64,000 nt of DNA, taken from assembly GCA_019022495.1 (NCBI GenBank), contig JAFEKR010000053.1, positions 124,001 to 188,000 on the forward strand, in the 5' to 3' direction. The translations under genes were made by a program, and so were the position numbers. Positions 61,740 through 64,000 of this stretch are shown piece by piece. Position 1 is the first letter of the stretch, and the number at the start of each line of letters is the position of its first letter. The DNA comes from Epichloe hybrida (taxonomy: Eukaryota; Ascomycota; Sordariomycetes; Hypocreales; Clavicipitaceae). The notes beneath the pieces are model-generated. The model saw only the letters and a program-made list of their open reading frames with translations, had not been told where the DNA came from and did no database searches.

Positions 61740-62366
61740 ATGACATTCAAGACGTTAAACCTTGCCCTTATTAGCCTTAGCCTCAGCCTCTTGGGCATAG
61801 GACTTACGGCTTCCGCTCAGCCTGTTGACTTCGAAGCCTCCAACGTGGTCAAACCTGGCTCTACATTCTCTTCTTGGGATGTAGATACCTCTGCGTTAAC
61901 TACATCTATTGACAAAGCAAAAGTCAAGACCCGAGATGTTGAAGTCCGGACTAATAACTTTAAGTCTCCTCACATTCAGCAATCCTATACTATTCAGTTT
62001 CAATCCGACATTATCTCTGTCGCGTCTTGGACATTCGAAGTATGGTTTGAAGTTTATAAGGGTTCTGCAAATATGAGAGCTCGACGACCGATTCAAACCA
62101 ATAAAGATATAACGCATGAGGATCTATTGCTAGAACCACTCAAACTTCACAAGGCGGGGCTTGGTGATTCTATCAGTGGAACTGCTACGTTCCTTATGAC
62201 GGGATACGTTAAACAAACTCAAAAGCTCGAGGTCACAATGGCGCTAGAATTCTGGGCCTCAGCGCAGGCAACTACTTTCTCTCCTCCGTCTCCACATCCT
62301 CCGGCCACGCTTGATGGCAAGCCTCTCCCAGCTGGCAATGTAGGGATGCGCACGGTGGTCAGCTGA
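61740..62366 (+). CDS. Predicted small secreted protein of unknown function
   Basis: Single exon, 208 residues. The N-terminus MTFKTLNLALISLSLSLLGIGLTASA is a typical signal peptide (short basic start, Leu/Ile core, Ala-Ser-Ala cleavage site), so the mature protein begins near Gln27 and has about 182 residues. It has no cysteine, which is unusual for a fungal secreted protein. The middle (about 70-160) alternates beta-strand-like stretches (SYTIQFQSDIISV, WTFEVWFEVY, TATFLMTGYV, LEVTMALEFWAS), suggesting a beta-sandwich; the tail is Pro-rich. A longer frame from 61563 is possible but places 59 residues before the signal peptide and starts upstream of the TATA box. I recognise no family. Its place beside RIP-mutated repeats is one where fungal effector genes are often found, but that is only context. 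Confidence 0.7.
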   Translation: MTFKTLNLALISLSLSLLGIGLTASAQPVDFEASNVVKPGSTFSSWDVDTSALTTSIDKAKVKTRDVEVRTNNFKSPHIQQSYTIQFQSDIISVASWTFEVWFEVYKGSANMRARRPIQTNKDITHEDLLLEPLKLHKAGLGDSISGTATFLMTGYVKQTQKLEVTMALEFWASAQATTFSPPSPHPPATLDGKPLPAGNVGMRTVVS

Positions 62367-62745
62367 TGCCTGAAGACTCATTTTGTTCTCTAGTGGATTA
62401 TGAAAACTTTTATGCCCTTCGTGGCCCTTTTTTTAATGGAAATTTTGTGGTTCGGGCGTGAAGTGTTTTCTGGGTGGGTGTGGGTGTTGTCTTGGAATGA
62501 ATGGCTTTGCTGAACCGACTACTCCGTACGTGCTTTCATGGATTGATTGGTTGGTGTGTAAATGCAGTAGGGGTGACGCAGACTTGTTACATACTTGCCA
62601 ATCAAGGCAATAGTATTAGTAAGGTTAACCTGAATCTAGCAGATAACCCAGACTTGGTAAAGTACTTTCCTATGCATATGTATTATGGTGTCATCTGAAG
62701 TACCCGTTCATCCACCTTGACCCCTGTTAAGTGAGGAAATGGCTT
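62367..62745. other. 3' flank of the secreted-protein gene
   Basis: Normal composition. It contains an unsupported 65-codon frame (62501-62698). No repeat is recognised. Confidence 0.5.
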
Positions 62746-64000
62746 AGCTAATGAAGGGGGTAATAATTATAGGACCCATATATGTAGCTTAGATAGTAAT
62801 TAACTATTATCATTACCTTAAACTTATAAGTACTATTATATAGTAATAAGACTAGGACCTATATATATTATTATTATCTTAGAATAAACTTAAAATTATC
62901 CTATATAATTAATTATCTCTAAGAATATAAAGGAGTTAAGACTAGCGCTAAATAAATAAGAGATAATTAAATAAAGATAATATAAAGAGTAATGCTTTAT
63001 ATAAAATTACTAGAGTATAGCTAAGGTTAAAAATAGAATAATAGATATATCCTAGGAGCTATAATTACCTAATAATAAAGGATAAGAGATAAGGTCTAAT
63101 TCTAACTATAGCTAGGAATAGCTTTAATTATTAAAGCTATAATTACTAAGGACTATAGGACTTAAGTAATAGGTTTAAGAACTATAAGGCTTAGATATAC
63201 TAGCTAGGAGACTAATAAAGAGAATAACTTTATATCTAATAAGAGATAAAATCTTAAATAATACTTAAACTAGAGATCCTAAACCTTAGGAGAAGTAATT
63301 AAATTAATAAATAAATAAGACTAGAATAAGATTAGATTATAGAGATTAGTAAGAGAGAATAATTAATTAGTAGCTTATAGTAATTAATTAGTGGGATACT
63401 ATTAGATATAGTTACTAATATAGGAAGCTTATTTTACACTAGATATATTAAAATAAGAGAACACTTTAAACTAATTTAAGGAACTAAAGATATTAGATTT
63501 AAAACTAAAAAACTATTCCTAGAACTTAATATTTTTAAACTTAGTAAAACGCTATTATTCCCTATAGAAAGGAATAGATACTAATTAAGAAATAGATATA
63601 CCTAGATAATAAAATTACCTTCTAACTTTTTAGGACCTATAGAATTACGCTTAAAGCTAAGAAATAGGACTTAGTAAATAGTATTTAATAGACTTAGCTA
63701 TAAGGTAGTATGCACTCTAACTCTTATATAAATAAAGTATTAGATTAACTATTTTATAACTATATTTATTACTATAAAGAATAACTAACTACTAAACTCT
63801 AATAATAAACTTAAACTATAATACTCTATAGTATTATAGTAAGAAAAGGCACTAGTATAGAAATGCGTAATATAGCTAGATAATAGGGTTAAACCTTATA
63901 AGTTTAGGTAGGCTTTAACCTACCTCTTTAATTTTAAAAACCATAGTTTACTAAGATAATTACACCACTATAATCTAAGGGGGCGCACAGACCACTGCCT
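62746..64000 (+). pseudogene. RIP-mutated repeat, possibly LTR and gag start of another retrotransposon
   Basis: TpA-rich composition resumes abruptly. It does not match any element elsewhere in the window. A plus-strand frame from about 63470 reads LKELKILDLKLKNYS.NL...VKRYYSL.KGIDTN, reminiscent of copia-type Gag N-termini, which suggests an LTR before about 63390 and gag after it. The boundaries and family are not established; no second LTR is visible. The last 25 bases return to normal composition. Confidence 0.35.

Noticed and set aside
61896..62117. 73-codon minus-strand frame
   Set aside because: Antisense to the secreted-protein gene; no supporting motif.
62501..62698. 65-codon plus-strand frame with a hydrophobic start
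   Set aside because: Short, no domain, placed in the expected 3' flank of the preceding gene; could be chance.

Overview
The window is eukaryotic, from a filamentous ascomycete (Pezizomycotina) whose repeats have undergone repeat-induced point mutation (RIP). About 95% is extremely TpA-rich and almost free of CpA and TpG; bases 4321-4380, for example, hold 14 TpA and no CpA or TpG. Open frames there are broken by TAA/TAG at former Gln/Trp codons. Between about 59.87 and 62.74 kb base use returns to normal and two intact genes appear. I cannot name the species.

Bases 1-59418 read as one nest of transposable elements inserted into each other. I place them by target-site duplications (TSDs) and by comparing copies within the window. 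Families: (a) gypsy-A, a Ty3/gypsy element with 270-bp LTRs (TGTCACGGCTTG...CTCCTGACA on the + strand); GA1 5065-14994 (-), GA2 18888-26221 (+), GA3 in pieces 27858-59405 (+), GA4 40297-48179 (-). (b) gypsy-B (-), split at 2131-5064 and 15000-18026. (c) A Ty1/copia element with ~820-bp LTRs: copia-1 1-2130 and copia-2 49526-56598 (+). (d) copia-C (+), 26222-27857. (e) A non-LTR retrotransposon (LINE): D1 28460-32394 (-), D3 32655-35645 (+), D2 35815-59016 (-, interrupted three times). (f) hAT-type DNA elements with CAGAG termini and 8-bp TSDs: 19992-21855, 57021-58813, 32667-34578, 34017-34415, a half copy at 18027-18887 and perhaps a stub at 59406-59418.

The inferred order, outside to inside, is (hAT stub) > GA3 > copia-C > GA2 > half hAT > gypsy-B > GA1 and copia-1. 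GA3 separately took D1, D3 (holding a hAT that holds a mini-hAT) and D2 (holding GA4, copia-2 and another hAT). Most missing left halves should lie left of the window.

The gene island carries a TRAPPC13-like (DUF974) gene with one intron (60077-61173), a degenerate LTR-like remnant at its 3' end, and a cysteine-free predicted secreted protein (61740-62366). A further RIP-mutated repeat, possibly the 5' part of another retrotransposon, fills 62746-64000. I found no tRNA, rRNA, CRISPR array or bacterial-type system.
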